DNA of 64,000 nt, taken from contig JAJVDF010000656.1 of assembly GCA_022410635.1 (NCBI GenBank), positions 203,630 through 267,629 of the forward strand, given 5' to 3'. Position 1 is the stretch's first letter. Each line of letters opens with the position of its first letter. Both the position numbers and the translations under genes were made by a program. The DNA comes from Tretioscincus oriximinensis (lineage: Eukaryota > Chordata > Lepidosauria > Squamata > Gymnophthalmidae). The notes under the pieces were generated by a model. The model ran no database searches. It had not been told where the DNA came from and saw only the letters and a list, made by a program, of their open reading frames with translations. Below, in pieces: positions 1-10,260 of the stretch.

Positions 1-455
1 CCTCCTTCAGCTGAATTCCCTCCAGATCGGCTCTCCCTGCTGTCAAATAGATCGGAGGAGGTTTTGTTCCTCTTCCTTTTGCAAAGCCGATCTCCAGGCA
101 GAAGCCCCCAAAAGCAGGTGGAGGGCAGCCTGGGCTTAGGAAAAGGTGGGGAGATTTCCCTGCCGATGGAAGTGGCGCTTCCTCCTGTCATCTCTCCCTT
201 CCTGTCTCTCGCACTAATAATGGTCACGTGGGAGAGGAAGGGAATTGGCTACGAGGTGACGGAGGTTGGTTGTGAGGTTTTGGACGTTTTCCGCAGTTAT
301 TCCTGATTATCCGAGCAATAGTTTATTGCAGAATAAATGGCCTTTATTGCGGAAGTTTTACTCATACACGCTTAACACGTGTGACGTGACCTTCAAAATG
401 GCGCTATAACTGAGGCATAAAATAGTCGTGTGAACGCACCCAGAGTGAATTTAAG
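1..455. repeat. MITE family R1, copy 1 (cut by window start)
   Basis: The stretch around 314-370 (GAGCAATAGTTTATT, then a TTTATTGC motif) matches copies at 15732-16119 and 56229-56620. The right end (GTCGTGTGAACGCACCCAG) resembles their terminal inverted repeat. The left half differs from the other copies and contains a small inverted pair (AGATCGGCT near 24 and AGCCGATCT near 87). No coding capacity is visible. The left boundary lies outside the window or is unrecognised. Confidence 0.5.
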
Positions 456-1689
456 GGAAATCTAAAGAGTTGTTTTGGTATAGGAACACTAAAATATAAA
501 GAGTCTACATACAACCATAAATAATGGTGAGTCTTGTTGAAGGCTAAATTCTGGCATTTGTTCAGTCATGTTTTGACCTGACAGTGGCCTCTAAAATTAG
601 ATACAGGGAGATATACCATTTAGCTAGGTATCTTGAGAGTGAAATGAGAAATGGACTATGAAATGATTTTTAATGCAGGCAAATCTTGTGAATTCAGTCA
701 TATCACATGAAAGAACAATATTTACAGCAACATCCTGATTACACAACTCTTTTAAACATAATTACCCATAATTACCAAAGACACAATCAAGCCCAGAATT
801 TTTTTTGTTTCTGCTTTAAAGTAATTGCTCTTTATAGCATCTTAGTTCAAGACAACACATGTAGGTAAACAGACTTCATATCTCCTGTGTATTGCAAAAC
901 CCCAATATGATTAAGGGGCCAAAATAACAACAAAAGTGAATAAATCGCCAGACTGGGAAAATGTGCACAAAAAGCCATAAAAGCAGCAAAGGCAGAGCTT
1001 TTTNCCCCTTTTTTTGCATTTATACAGCAAAAATAAAGCCATATTCACTTTACATAACAGTTCTCAGAGGAATTGAGAAAAGCTCTGTGATTTCATGACC
1101 ATCATTGTTTTTGTTTTTTTTTAAAAACACCACCCCATCCATTGCCAGTCTGTTATAAAAATAGTTTAGAGGCAAGGTGCTATTTTATTGCTGTATTCTC
1201 TTATTCTGACATGGACTACAGTAAAATTTAGGTTCAAGGATTCTAATAGAAGATGCCGGGAAATGATCTGTAAAATTATAATCCAGGTTTATTTTATTTA
1301 TTCATTACAATAGCTTTCACAACCTGTTCCTTGAAGCAGAATGTATCAGACATATCACTGTTCTAAAAGTTGCTTGTTTGTTTTTGGGAGGAGGGATGAA
1401 TACACACTTTGAAATAAAAATAGAGAAATAAGCTACTAGTTAAACAGTAGATTAAAGCAAAAAATGAGTAAAACCATCGAATCAGCATAGTAAGGACATT
1501 CTCTTCCCCGTGTCTGCATACTAAATTTTGCTTGGCATTTCTTCTAGATTGAGACTAGAAATCTTCTGGAACAATCCTTGTGTGGCTATTATGCCAGACA
1601 ATCTGGCAGCCAAACAGAAATAGGAACTTCTGCTTTTGAAGTGGAAAACTATGCTGATGCTGATACTAGATGAAACTGGTGTCTATCTC
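456..1689. other. AT-rich stretch with no recognised gene
   Basis: I see only short A/T runs (T-rich near 1108-1125) and no open frame of note or known repeat. Single N bases occur here as elsewhere in the window. Confidence 0.5.
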
Positions 1690-1855
1690 ATCAACAACAA
1701 GCTATAAACAGAACAACATAAACAACAAATTATTAACAGAAATTGCCATGTGGCTGTTTTTAACATGTGAATTGTAATTTTATTGTTAACCACCCTGGGA
1801 CCTTCAGGTATAGGGCAGTATAAAAACGTAAAAAATATATATATAAATAAATGGC
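1690..1855 (+). repeat. L2-like LINE/SINE 3' end, TAAA tail
   Basis: The signature ATTGTTAACCACCCTGGGACC, then TTCAGGTATAGGGCAGTATA and an (ATAA)-type tail, recurs about a dozen times in this window. It marks the 3' end of one non-LTR family. Only the tail region is kept in this copy. Confidence 0.55.
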
Positions 1856-1861
1856 ATCCAC

Positions 1862-2035
1862 ATGTGGTCACAGCCTCAAGTGAATTGAGCTCCAGGGAAT
1901 TAAAAACTAAATTCTTTTTAACATGTTAGTTCTGTTACTGTTAACTGCCTGAGACCTTCAGGTAAAGGGCAGTATAGAAATGCAAATAAATAAAGGAATA
2001 AATAAAGGAATAAATAAAGGAATTTAAAAAAATAG
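1862..2035 (+). repeat. L2-like LINE/SINE 3' end, second copy with expanded tail
   Basis: The same 3' signature (GTTAACTGCCTGAGACCTTC, AAAGGGCAGTATAGAAATG) directly follows the preceding copy. It ends in a tail of AATAAAGG units repeated about three times. Confidence 0.55.
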
Positions 2036-3139
2036 GGAAAGGTTCTATTAAGGGGCATAAAAGGAATTGGAGATTTCAATAAAGAAACAAACTGGGGCTA
2101 TAATATATATTAGTGTGACCTACCTATTTTGAACATAAGGAATTATGATAAATGAACCCCATTCATAAGATGAAGAGCAGATGCAATACTGGCTATTTTC
2201 CTCACTAATATACCCATGTATTAGATATAAAGTCCAAAAGAAAGAAAGCCAAACTATTTTGAATTGTATATATCATCTGCTCCAATTTTAATATTTTACT
2301 TTGATATGGTGTTATGATGAATCATTAAATTAAACTATTCCGTACTAGGTGGAAAGAACATGAGAAAAGATACAATTTTAATGAAGCTTATATCAAATTA
2401 TTTGCTCTACAGATACAGTCAATAAAANGTTCTGTGCTTTTCTCAAGGATGTTCCAGCATATAATTGATTAAAGGACAGACCTTCTTATTATTATGAATC
2501 AGCACAAAAGACTTTGCAAAGAAAAGTGGTTAAGATGATATTATTTTATCCTTGTACATATGAGNTGATGTCCAATTTTGAAAGCAATTCTCTGGTAATT
2601 GTTTTCCCTTTAATTCATTGAATTCTGAAGCAGTATTTATATTGTTATTTAATGTAACTATTGGCTAAAAGTTGTTTAATTTCAACGAGAAGCTTGGAAA
2701 AGTTGGGGAAAAGCCAAAGCAATTTCCATAAAACAATCATTTCATTTAACTGCTCATGTTTATTCAAAATTATGGGCCATTACCGTTACAATGCAATCAT
2801 TTAAAGAAGGTTTACATATATCAGGGGAAATGCAAAATTGGATTGCATCAACGTGAAACAAGGTTTTCACAGGTCTCTCAGTAAATAAATGACTGTCAAC
2901 TAGTTAAATAAGTCCAGCTGGTTACTTTTTTTGATGCTGCTGACATGCTGGCATTCAGAATTTTGAAAGCTGATGAGATTTTATATGAAAAATTACCTGC
3001 AGTGGCTCCAAGCAGAATTAACTTAANTTCATACCTGGCATATACTGCATAACAAAAATGCAACCACATCCCAAATCTGCTCTACTCAGCACAAGTAACT
3101 TCCATTTCCTGCGTAAATGCACAAATTTGCTCAGTCAAT
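2036..3139. other. AT-rich stretch with no recognised gene
   Basis: No ORF, RNA gene or repeat family that I can name. There are scattered N positions. Confidence 0.45.
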
Positions 3140-3460
3140 AAAGAGATGGACTCTCATCTGAGAGATTGGGTTTTGAAACTCTGAGTCAGATGTGGGCAGG
3201 GGTAAGCACTTTCTACTAGCCTGTAGCTCTAGCCAACGCAGCTATTCAAAAGTAGGAATTGCAAGAAATTGCAATTGACTGCAACTAGATTAATGAGAAC
3301 CACCACAACCTGGTGGGGAAGNTAGAATGTAAGCGGGTGAAAAATACCCTTGTAAGGCACTTTGTGTCTCTTTGGGTGAGAAANGAGGGGTATAAAAACC
3401 CAGTTCTCCTTCTTCTTCTGCTTCTTCTCCTTTTTCCTTCTCCTCCTCCTCCTTCTTATC
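3140..3460 (+). repeat. SINE-like element with CTT-rich tail
   Basis: A roughly 300-bp unit ends with GCACTTTGTGTCTCTTTGGGTGAG, a GAGGGGTATAAAAACC box and a (CTT)n tail. Squamate SINE and LINE 3' ends often have this form. The head (near 3140-3200) could be tRNA-derived, but I cannot identify clear A and B boxes. Confidence 0.45.
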
Positions 3461-3854
3461 TATATATTTGAAGAGGTAGTTAATCTAGTAATTATTTTCA
3501 ATCCGAAATATACATAACATGCTTTCAAGTCCTGATTATACAATTTAAAATCAAGCTTCAGTGTATTGTCTCTGTAATTTCATTAATGTCAGAGAGACAA
3601 GGCATTTTTCATTTTCATGCTACACAAAAGCCTTTTATGGAATATTTGTATTTAGGCTTTTGTAAGTTTTTTTATTTCTTGCAAAAGTTACCCAAGAGAA
3701 ACACAAAATTAAATGAGTTTAATAGAGATTAAAGTTTTTAACTGTATGTACACTAACTGGGTGGAACATGGAAAGGACTCTTAAAACTTAGCATTCTTGC
3801 CCCTGAAAATGANCAGTAGATCTACCATTTGCTGCTCCAGCCACCAAGACGCTT

Positions 3855-3985
3855 CTCTTCCTTCCCTACCCTCAGATACAATTGTTTTAATATGGTGATT
3901 TGGTTTTAATCTGTTGACTTTTTTATTGTTAACCGCCCTTAACAGATACCTTCAAATATAGGGTGATATAGAAATAAAATAAAGA
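3855..3985 (+). repeat. L2-like LINE/SINE 3' end
   Basis: ATTGTTAACCGCCCTTAACAG, AAATATAGGGTGATATAG and a short AATAAAATAAAG tail match the window-wide 3' family. The copy is truncated at its 5' side. Confidence 0.5.
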
Positions 3986-4039
3986 TCAGTCTGGAATATA
4001 CATTTTCTGGCAGAAACCTGGTCACTAGACGGATCATCA

Positions 4040-4672
4040 AAACTGTGCTCTGGGAATTGAGGAGAGCTACCAACAAGGAGATTTTCAGAAAGGTGATAGC
4101 TTGGTGTAGCGGCATTCTGACTGATAATGAATGGGTGGATGAACTGGGTGGGCCTAGTCTTACCCAGCTCTGTTCCCCGAGTTACTCAGTGCAGCACTGT
4201 TCTAGACCAGTAGGAAAAGGAAGGGGTGTTGTTCACAGGGCTTCTGTCTCTTTCACTAGGTGGCCAATCTGCTCTGATTCTGGACTTGAGGGGCTGCTCC
4301 TGTTTTTGGGCAAAAGAAATAGGATAGGAATGTTGCTGGTGTACTGGTCACTCTGCTGCCCAGCAACATCCCTGAGTTNGCTGAGGCTGTCTCTGACGTT
4401 GTGTTGGAGACCCCTAACACTTTGGTGTTGGGGGACTTCAACACTGCATGCAGAGGTTATCCTCACCATTTTGTTCTGTCCTTTATGGCCTATATGACAA
4501 CCATGGGGCTATCGCAACATGGCCTGGCCTTTGGCTAGAAAACTACTGTCTCCTCCCCATTTTTAGAAAAGTCTGTTTTTAATGTGTTAAAATGATGGTT
4601 TTATTGTTAACCACCCTGAGACCTATGGGTATAGGGTGGTATAAAAAATATAAATAAATAAATAAACGTGTT
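4040..4672 (+). mobile_element. Internally deleted L2-like LINE (endonuclease piece plus 3' tail)
   Basis: A broken frame contains TLVLGDFNT near 4420-4445, the GDFN motif of the apurinic-type endonuclease of Jockey/CR1/L2 LINEs. Upstream residues (CPATSLSxL, around 4355-4380) and downstream HGLAFG fit the same domain. From about 4567 the sequence runs straight into the TAAA-tailed 3' end (ACCACCCTGAGACCTATGGG, GGTGGTATAAA, (AATA)n). The reverse transcriptase is therefore absent. This copy links the many orphan 3' tails in the window to a LINE that encodes such an endonuclease. Confidence 0.55.
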
Positions 4673-4789
4673 ATTGCCCCAATACAGAGTAGGATATACT
4701 CTTAATCTGATATTTTCTNCAGAGCAAACTGGTGAGGATCTGTTATTAGGAGGGTTGGCAGTAACCTGTTGTCATGAGTGGATCACTCC

Positions 4790-5282
4790 CTGGTGAGATC
4801 AGGATCCACTTGGCAGCAATACAACTCTTCGCCAATATGATGGGTTGCCCTGAGGCTATTGGATCCTTTTTAGCAAAAAGGACTGTCACGGGGTGGACTA
4901 GATAATTTCCCTTTCTCCAGGATAAAAGGAGGTCAGTTCTACGAGTATATGCCACCTTGGCACAGATTTCGTTCCTCCTGCCTAGTCTTTGCACCAACTT
5001 GTATGAGACAGCATTGTTTCGTGCTGCCTTCTCTCTCCTTTTCTTTGGCACTTTTTGCCCGGGTGACATTATTTCATCAGCCAAGGGCTCTGGCCCGGCC
5101 ACGGTCTTGGTTGGCAATGTTTCAGTTGATGACACACGTGTTTCAATTTGTCTCAGGCATTCCAAGACTGATCAGGAAGGGCATGGGCCCATGTTCATTT
5201 GGCGTCAGTCAGTGGTGACGTCCCTTGCCTATGGTGAGATGTCAATTTGTCATAAGGCTTTCTGTTCCATGGCTACCTCCTT
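4790..5282 (+). pseudogene. Tyrosine recombinase (YR) of Ngaro/DIRS element, decayed
   Basis: The N-terminal SAM-like part is readable with frame changes: LAAIQLFANMMG, then FLAKRTVTGW, near 4805-4900. From 4957 one frame gives NLYETALFRAAFSLLFFGTF followed by CPGDI, then LRHSKTDQ near 5150. In DIRS/Ngaro recombinases the block FFG-x-x-R carries the first catalytic Arg; here it is Cys (TGC at 5056-5058), a change expected from CpG decay. The Lys of the RHSKTDQ block is kept. The C-terminal His-x-x-Arg and Tyr blocks are missing, because the frame joins an SGNH remnant near 5283. It cannot be active. Confidence 0.62.
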
Positions 5283-5372
5283 TGTTCAGGTCGGATGGGG
5301 TACACATTTCTGATGCAGGCATCCAGGCATGGTTGGGGAGAGTGCAGGAGGCCCTTCTAGAATGGCTGATTT
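5283..5372 (+). pseudogene. SGNH-hydrolase C-terminal fragment of the Ngaro element
   Basis: The frame reads SDGVHISDAGIQAWL from 5291, then QEALLEWL. DxxH (here Asp-Gly-Val-His) is block V of SGNH/GDSL hydrolases and carries the catalytic Asp and His. Blocks I and III are absent here, so a deletion fused the recombinase to this tail. SGNH domains are known in Ngaro-like elements. The second Ngaro fragment at 30.8 kb keeps the complementary block III. Confidence 0.5.
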
Positions 5373-5487
5373 AGTAGGAGGTGTTGGCGGAGAGAAGGAA
5401 CTGGTAGCCTCTGCTCCTGTGGCAGTTAGCACAGCTTGGAGGCCCACAAGGAGGCGGAAGAACCTGGAAACAGGAAACCTGTGATTT

Positions 5488-6133
5488 CCTCATAGCATGA
5501 GGGCCCTTCTTAAAAGAGTTCTGAATTTGTGTGTCTACTTTGGGGCGGTAGGTGGAACACAGGTTTGGAGTCAGGGAGGTGGGCTATACACAGGACTGAT
5601 CCCTTGAGAGCCCTTCAAGCCTCTCTAATCCTCCATGGAGTGCCCACAAAATGGGTGGGTCATAGATGCTGCTGGATGGCCTGGGCACCTAGACCAAGGG
5701 GGCTGGCACACCATGTGAGTGGGCAGCCAGTGACTAACAAACGGGCCGTGGTCAGCAGTGGTCTACCAGCAAAGCCCGGGCTGGGCAGTTTGGTGTCACG
5801 TCTTTGGTGAGTGGCCCAGATGTGTGTACGCCAGGCCGGGTGGCTGGCTTATGTGTCACGCCAAGGGGTGTGTGGCCAAGATGGGTCAGGTCAGACCGGG
5901 CAGCTGACCTGGGTGCCTACCAAGCTGCTGCACCTGCCACGCTCCTACTCCAGTCATGGCCTTTCCTCTCCACTTCTGGGTTATTTTGTTAAGCACTTTA
6001 ATGTTAAGTGTTAGCTGTCGTGCTGTTTATGTCACATGTTTTCCATTAGGGTTTTTTGACTTATTGTTAAATTAATAAATATTTATGTGTTCAGCTTAAT
6101 ATGAGTCGTCACCTTCTCTACCCTCGGCTGCAA
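5488..6133 (+). repeat. Terminal direct repeat, left copy (B1-like)
   Basis: It starts CCTCATAGCATGAGGGCCC and ends in an AATAAA-containing segment followed by CGGCTGCAA. It aligns with 9480-10050 at the start, in the middle (GAGGTGGGCT then TACAC..GATC), at CTGCACCTGCCACG, and at the end. The copies have diverged strongly, so the insertion is old. The L1 begins right at its right end. Confidence 0.6.
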
Positions 6134-6301
6134 AAGAAAGGAATTATGTTTGCTAGAGGAGAAACAACTTTTAAAAAGAAGTATGTATATAAAAAATGAA
6201 TTTAAAGCCAGAAATACCACAAATATGAAAAGATTATCAAGGTCCTTAAAAAACAAAAAGAGAAATCTTGGCTATATAATTTAAAGGACACAAATGATAA
6301 T

Positions 6302-8428
6302 GTGGTGGTGGACGAGGATCAACTTAAAGAGATAATGGTTAAATTCTATGAAAATCTATGTGGGGGGAATGTAACAAACAGAGTAGTAGGTAACACCAAT
6401 AAGTGGGCAAGCAGAAATCAAATTCAAGATTTAAATAAATATATTCTCCAGGAAGAAATTAAGGAAGCAATTTCAAAATTGAAATTGAATAAATCCCCAG
6501 GCCCAGATGGGCTGGCTGGAGCTTTTTACAAGAGTTTTGCAAATTCAATAATAAATTATTCAGAAAAATTATATAATAATGTTCTAGAAAATCAGTAAAA
6601 TCCCTAAATTGTGTCAGAATACTGATATTATTACAATGCTAAAGCCAAATAAAGGTTTAACCAATCCAGATGCATATCACCTCATAAGCTTATGCAATGT
6701 TGACTATAAGGTATTCATGAAAATAATGAAAGTAAAATAACTCCTGAGCTAATTGAAGAAGATCAGTATGGGTTTGTACAAGGAAGAAGTATTAAAGAGC
6801 CAATTAGAATAATTATTAACACCTTGGAACATGCAAAGAGAAATGGGAGGAAATTGACCCTTCTTAAATTGGATGTATTTAGTCCAGCAAAGGAGCTAGC
6901 AGCACTTTGAGACTAACTTGAGAAACGTGGTTGGNATAAGCTTTCGTAGACAGGTCTACTTCTTCAGACGCTGAAATAGGATGTATTTAACACATTTGAT
7001 ACATTGTACCATACTTATTTAATTAACCTTTTTGAGGGAATATAGATTGGGAGAGAAATTTATTAAAATAATTAGGGAAATATATAAAGACAATAAGNCA
7101 ATGATCATAGTTAATGGGGAATACACAAGAGAGTTTGGAATAAAAATGGCACAAAGCAGGGTTGCCCCTTCTCACCCATGCTTTTTGCATTAGCAATGGA
7201 ACCTTTTGCCAAGATGGTGAAAGAGGATCAAACTTGGGAGGGATGAAATTAAAATAAATATTTTGCAGATGATGCAATAATATCAAAAGAACCACTAAAA
7301 TGGTATCAAAAATAATGCAANTTACAAATGAATTTAGGGAAAGATCAGGATTGGAAATTAATATAAACAAATCAGAAATATTGTTAATTGGGGTAGAAGG
7401 GAGGGAACAAAGAGAAACAAGAATCCAAGCAATGAAAATGGTATCAATTCCAAAAATACTTTGTTTCAAGTCTTTCCAGGAAGTATTCAAATTAAAACAA
7501 TAAGGAAATGGGATAAGAAAATTAGAGNGTTTATTATGGGGGGAAAAGCTACAAGAGTTAAAATGTCATCGATATACCAACATCAGGAAAAAGGAGGGTG
7601 GGGAGTACCCAAAACTGAGGCATATAGGGATGCATACTTATTAATCCATCTAATGGAATTGGAATATAGATTGGACAAGAAGTGGGTGAGGGTAGAGTGA
7701 ATTATAAATTGTGTATTAGCAATTCTATTCTTAATAAAAAAAAAAACTAAATGACAGTTGGAACTAGCATTCCCCCTATTAAGAGCTTCTTGGGAAGAGT
7801 GGAAAAGGTGGCAAAATAAACTTTGTGTAATCTCAAAAAATGTCCTCAATTGCAGAACTGAATAAACCAGTTCAAATAATGAATTGGAAGGATTTGGTAG
7901 CGTTCTATAAAGAAGGATATAGAATAATAGATGATTTTTTTGAAACAGGACGAGCAATTGAAGCAGTAACGTTAACTGACATATTGGGTAGACAAAATTG
8001 GCTAAATAGTAATGCAATTTCTGTAAAAATTAGGCACCCAGAGAATTATACAAATACATAGGAATAATATAGGAGAAATAGGAGAAATAATAAAGAATGT
8101 ATTGGGAGGAAATAAGGGAATAACTAGCAAGTTATATAAGATATTAGTAAATACAGAGATAAGTATAAATAACTCCTTAACAGATATATGGAAAATGGAT
8201 TTAAATGTGGAAAAAAGTGAGATGGAAATAATTTTGGATCAAATTAAAAGAATGAAAAATTATAGACTAAAAGAACAAAGATTAAAGTTGATATTTAGAT
8301 GGTATCGCACTCCGGCACAATTAGCACATATGATAAATGGATTTAATCCATTATATTGGCATTGTAACAAAGGGAGCGGAATATATATTCATCTATGGTG
8401 GAATTGTAGTCAGGTGCAGGAGTTTTGA
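6302..8428 (+). pseudogene. L1 ORF2 (reverse transcriptase to C-terminal domain), multiply broken
   Basis: The frame carries the linker before RT (EIKEAISKLKLNKSPGPDGL), fingers and palm of the reverse transcriptase, FADD (7262-7273) and a conserved segment GGKATRVKMSSIYQ..GGWGVP near 7540-7610. The C-terminal Cys/His motif reads YWHC..IHLWWNC near 8355-8407. The usual first Cys of that motif is Tyr here. Stops and frameshifts occur near 6600, 6740, 7040, 7245 and 7700. A 97-bp foreign insertion splits the palm region at 6882-6978, between KLDVF and NTFDTLYH. Confidence 0.75.
6882..6978 (-). repeat. PLE/SINE-like repeat H, copy A, with exact 11-bp target duplication
   Basis: GGATGTATTTA occurs at 6871-6881 and 6979-6989; removing the 97 bp and one duplicate restores the L1 frame. 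The insert carries a minus-strand hairpin core: CTGAAGA, A, GTAGA, CCTG, TCTAC, GAAA (plus positions 6938-6967). Related copies lie at 17330-17450, 50940-51350, 57583-57665 and 59690-59835. The end nearest GTCCAGCAAAGG is constant, whereas the other end varies in length, as in 5' truncation by target-primed reverse transcription. A Penelope-like origin is possible but unproven. Confidence 0.7.
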
Positions 8429-9154
8429 AAGTTAATAACAGGCAAATAAATAGGATATTGGAAGGAAATTACATTTGGACAAAAGAAAATTGTTCACTGT
8501 TGATTTTTGANCATTTAAATTTGTCTAACAATTAGGTATTTATAGTGGAACAATTATTGATAGCTGCCCAATAAATTATAGTCTTTGGTTGGAAAGATAT
8601 GACTCAATGGAATATTAAAAAAATGGCATTGTTATATTATTGAAACATTGCAATTTGACATCATAAAGGATAAGATAGATGGAATGGAAAGAAGTATACG
8701 AAGTAATGATATAGACAGACGATGGCAGAAGCTTCTAATTCTCTTAATAAAAATATTTAGTAAACAAAAACTTTATAAGCAAATAGAAAGGTTGGTTACT
8801 ATGTAAAAAAGAGGGAATATATATATATTTATTTAGGCTCTATGCGGAGAATAATGAATAAACACAGATATTATTAATCTTTGAGGACTATTTAGATTTC
8901 AAAAAAGTATTTTCTTTTTCTTGTTTTTCTTTTCTGTCTCCTCTGTGTTTTTTTCTCTTTTCCTTTCTTTTTTATATCTTTTATTTTATTTCATACTTTC
9001 TTTTGGCAAATGTTTAATTTTTTATAAATTATTTATTATTAGGATTATTATCATCATTGTGTATGTTTGTGGAAGACATAATGTAAAAGATAAGAGATTT
9101 TTTTTCTGTATGGAGATCAAAATGGATTTCTATTTGTAAAAAATGTTTTTTCGT

Positions 9155-9479
9155 TTTAAAGAGATACAATNGGCTTACCGGCCTGACTGGGCTGGCGGNG
9201 AGAGTTGCGGCCGGTGGCGAGGGGAGCCCATCTAGGACTCGCGCCTCCATCTCGTTGCCCTGAGTGGGCGACGGGATGTGACGNGCCGGCCTGCGANGGT
9301 GGAGGAGCGAGTGGGTATATAACCCAGCTCGCCCCTCCCATCTCCCTCATTTGCCGGCGCTGCGCGAATCCCACCCTTCCCTCCCTTATGTCATGGCAGA
9401 AGGTTTTCGGTGGCGGTGGGCGCACCTTGCCAGGGGAAAGAGGAGTCATAAAAGCAGCATATAGGTAAACATTTGACTA
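9155..9479 (+). promoter_or_regulatory. GC-rich TATA-bearing segment between terminal repeats (A2-like)
   Basis: A GC-rich block with several CpGs contains GGGTATATAACCC near 9312-9324, a good TATA box, followed by C/T-rich initiator-like sequence. Its position between the two direct repeats is where Ngaro elements keep the A repeat that also drives transcription from the 5' end. The promoter role is inferred. Confidence 0.4.
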
Positions 9480-10050
9480 CCTCATAGTATAGGGGCCCTT
9501 CTTAAAAGGGTTCCGAGCTTGTGGACTTACCCTTGGGTAGGGGTGGGGCCGAAGCAAGCTTGGAGTCTTTGAGGTGGGCTGTACACGGGAATGATCCATG
9601 AGAGCCCATATAGCCTCAAAGATCCCTTTGTTTAGTACCCAACAAGGCCAGGGCCGCTGGGGTTAAAGGTAAGGCTCGGGACCTAGANCAAAGGGGGCGT
9701 GGTCCTGGTGGTAGTCGAAAGTCCCGAGCCGTCCAGCTGGTCACGTGACCCGGCGGTGGGAGCCGGGCACATGGTCATACCGGCGGTGGGAGCCGGGACC
9801 GGATTTGTAACTGGCCTCCCCTTTCAGCAAGGTGCTGCGCCTGCCACGTGCCTTCACTCGCCTTGGCCAATTCCTCTGCAACTTTGGTTATTTATCTGTT
9901 CTATGGGTTCATNAGTTAAGCACTTTAGATTTNGGGTTTAAATTGTAACGAACTTGCGTTAGGGTTTGTTTTGCACTATTGTTAACTTGTTAATAAATTA
10001 TTGTTAAAACTGATAAATGTGTGGACTCCCTCCTTAGCCATCCGCTGCAA
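9480..10050 (+). repeat. Terminal direct repeat, right copy (B2-like)
   Basis: It begins CCTCATAGTATAGGGGCCC and ends TAATAAATTATTG then CCGCTGCAA, matching 5488-6133. It includes a local duplication of CGGCGGTGGGAGCCGGG (9751-9797) absent from the left copy, and a polyadenylation-like AATAAA near 9992. Confidence 0.6.
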
Positions 10051-10144
10051 TTCGATTTTTTTTTTAAAAAAAACACATTCCATGTCAATTGTGAGCAGTC
10101 ATGCTTTGATTCCCCTTCAAACTTCAGAATAAAAGAGAGTTCCA

Positions 10145-10260
10145 TATACTTACTCATTTACTTGCAATTATATTCTGCCCTATATCCAGAGGTCTCAGGG
10201 CAGATAAAAAGACCATAAAACAGTAGAAATAGGACAGTTAAAAATAGTAACAGTGTCTTC
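10145..10260 (-). repeat. L2-like LINE/SINE 3' end, reversed
   Basis: Read on the minus strand: CTGCCCTGAGACCTCTGGATA, TAGGGCAGAATATAA, then a degraded tail. This is the window-wide TAAA-tailed family. Confidence 0.5.

Larger units (their letters stand above)
6134..9150 (+). mobile_element. L1 retrotransposon, 5' truncated and decayed
   Basis: ORF2-type motifs follow in order: KSPGPDGL near 6495, EDQYGFVQGRSI near 6755, the polymerase core KQGCPFSPMLF near 7152, FADD at 7262-7273, and the C-terminal HxWWxC near 8390. A T-rich 3' region follows. Endonuclease and ORF1 are missing. The element lies between the two terminal repeats of the Ngaro element. I could not define its target duplication. 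Confidence 0.75.
4673..10050 (+). mobile_element. Ngaro/DIRS-type tyrosine-recombinase retrotransposon, 5' truncated, with nested L1
   Basis: The order seen is tyrosine recombinase, SGNH C-terminal piece, direct repeat (5488-6133), a TATA-bearing GC-rich segment (9155-9479) and a second copy of the direct repeat (9480-10050), with an L1 inserted between. Ngaro elements are known to end in B1-A2-B2 split direct repeats and lack a DDE integrase, and this arrangement fits. Gag, reverse transcriptase and the A1 repeat are missing. The assignment rests on the recombinase and SGNH motifs. The B1/A2/B2 naming is inferred. Confidence 0.6.

Noticed and set aside
4045..4497. 150-codon frame as a gene
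   Set aside because: Only the part with LGDFN-type residues is meaningful and belongs to a decayed LINE endonuclease; the remainder changes frame.
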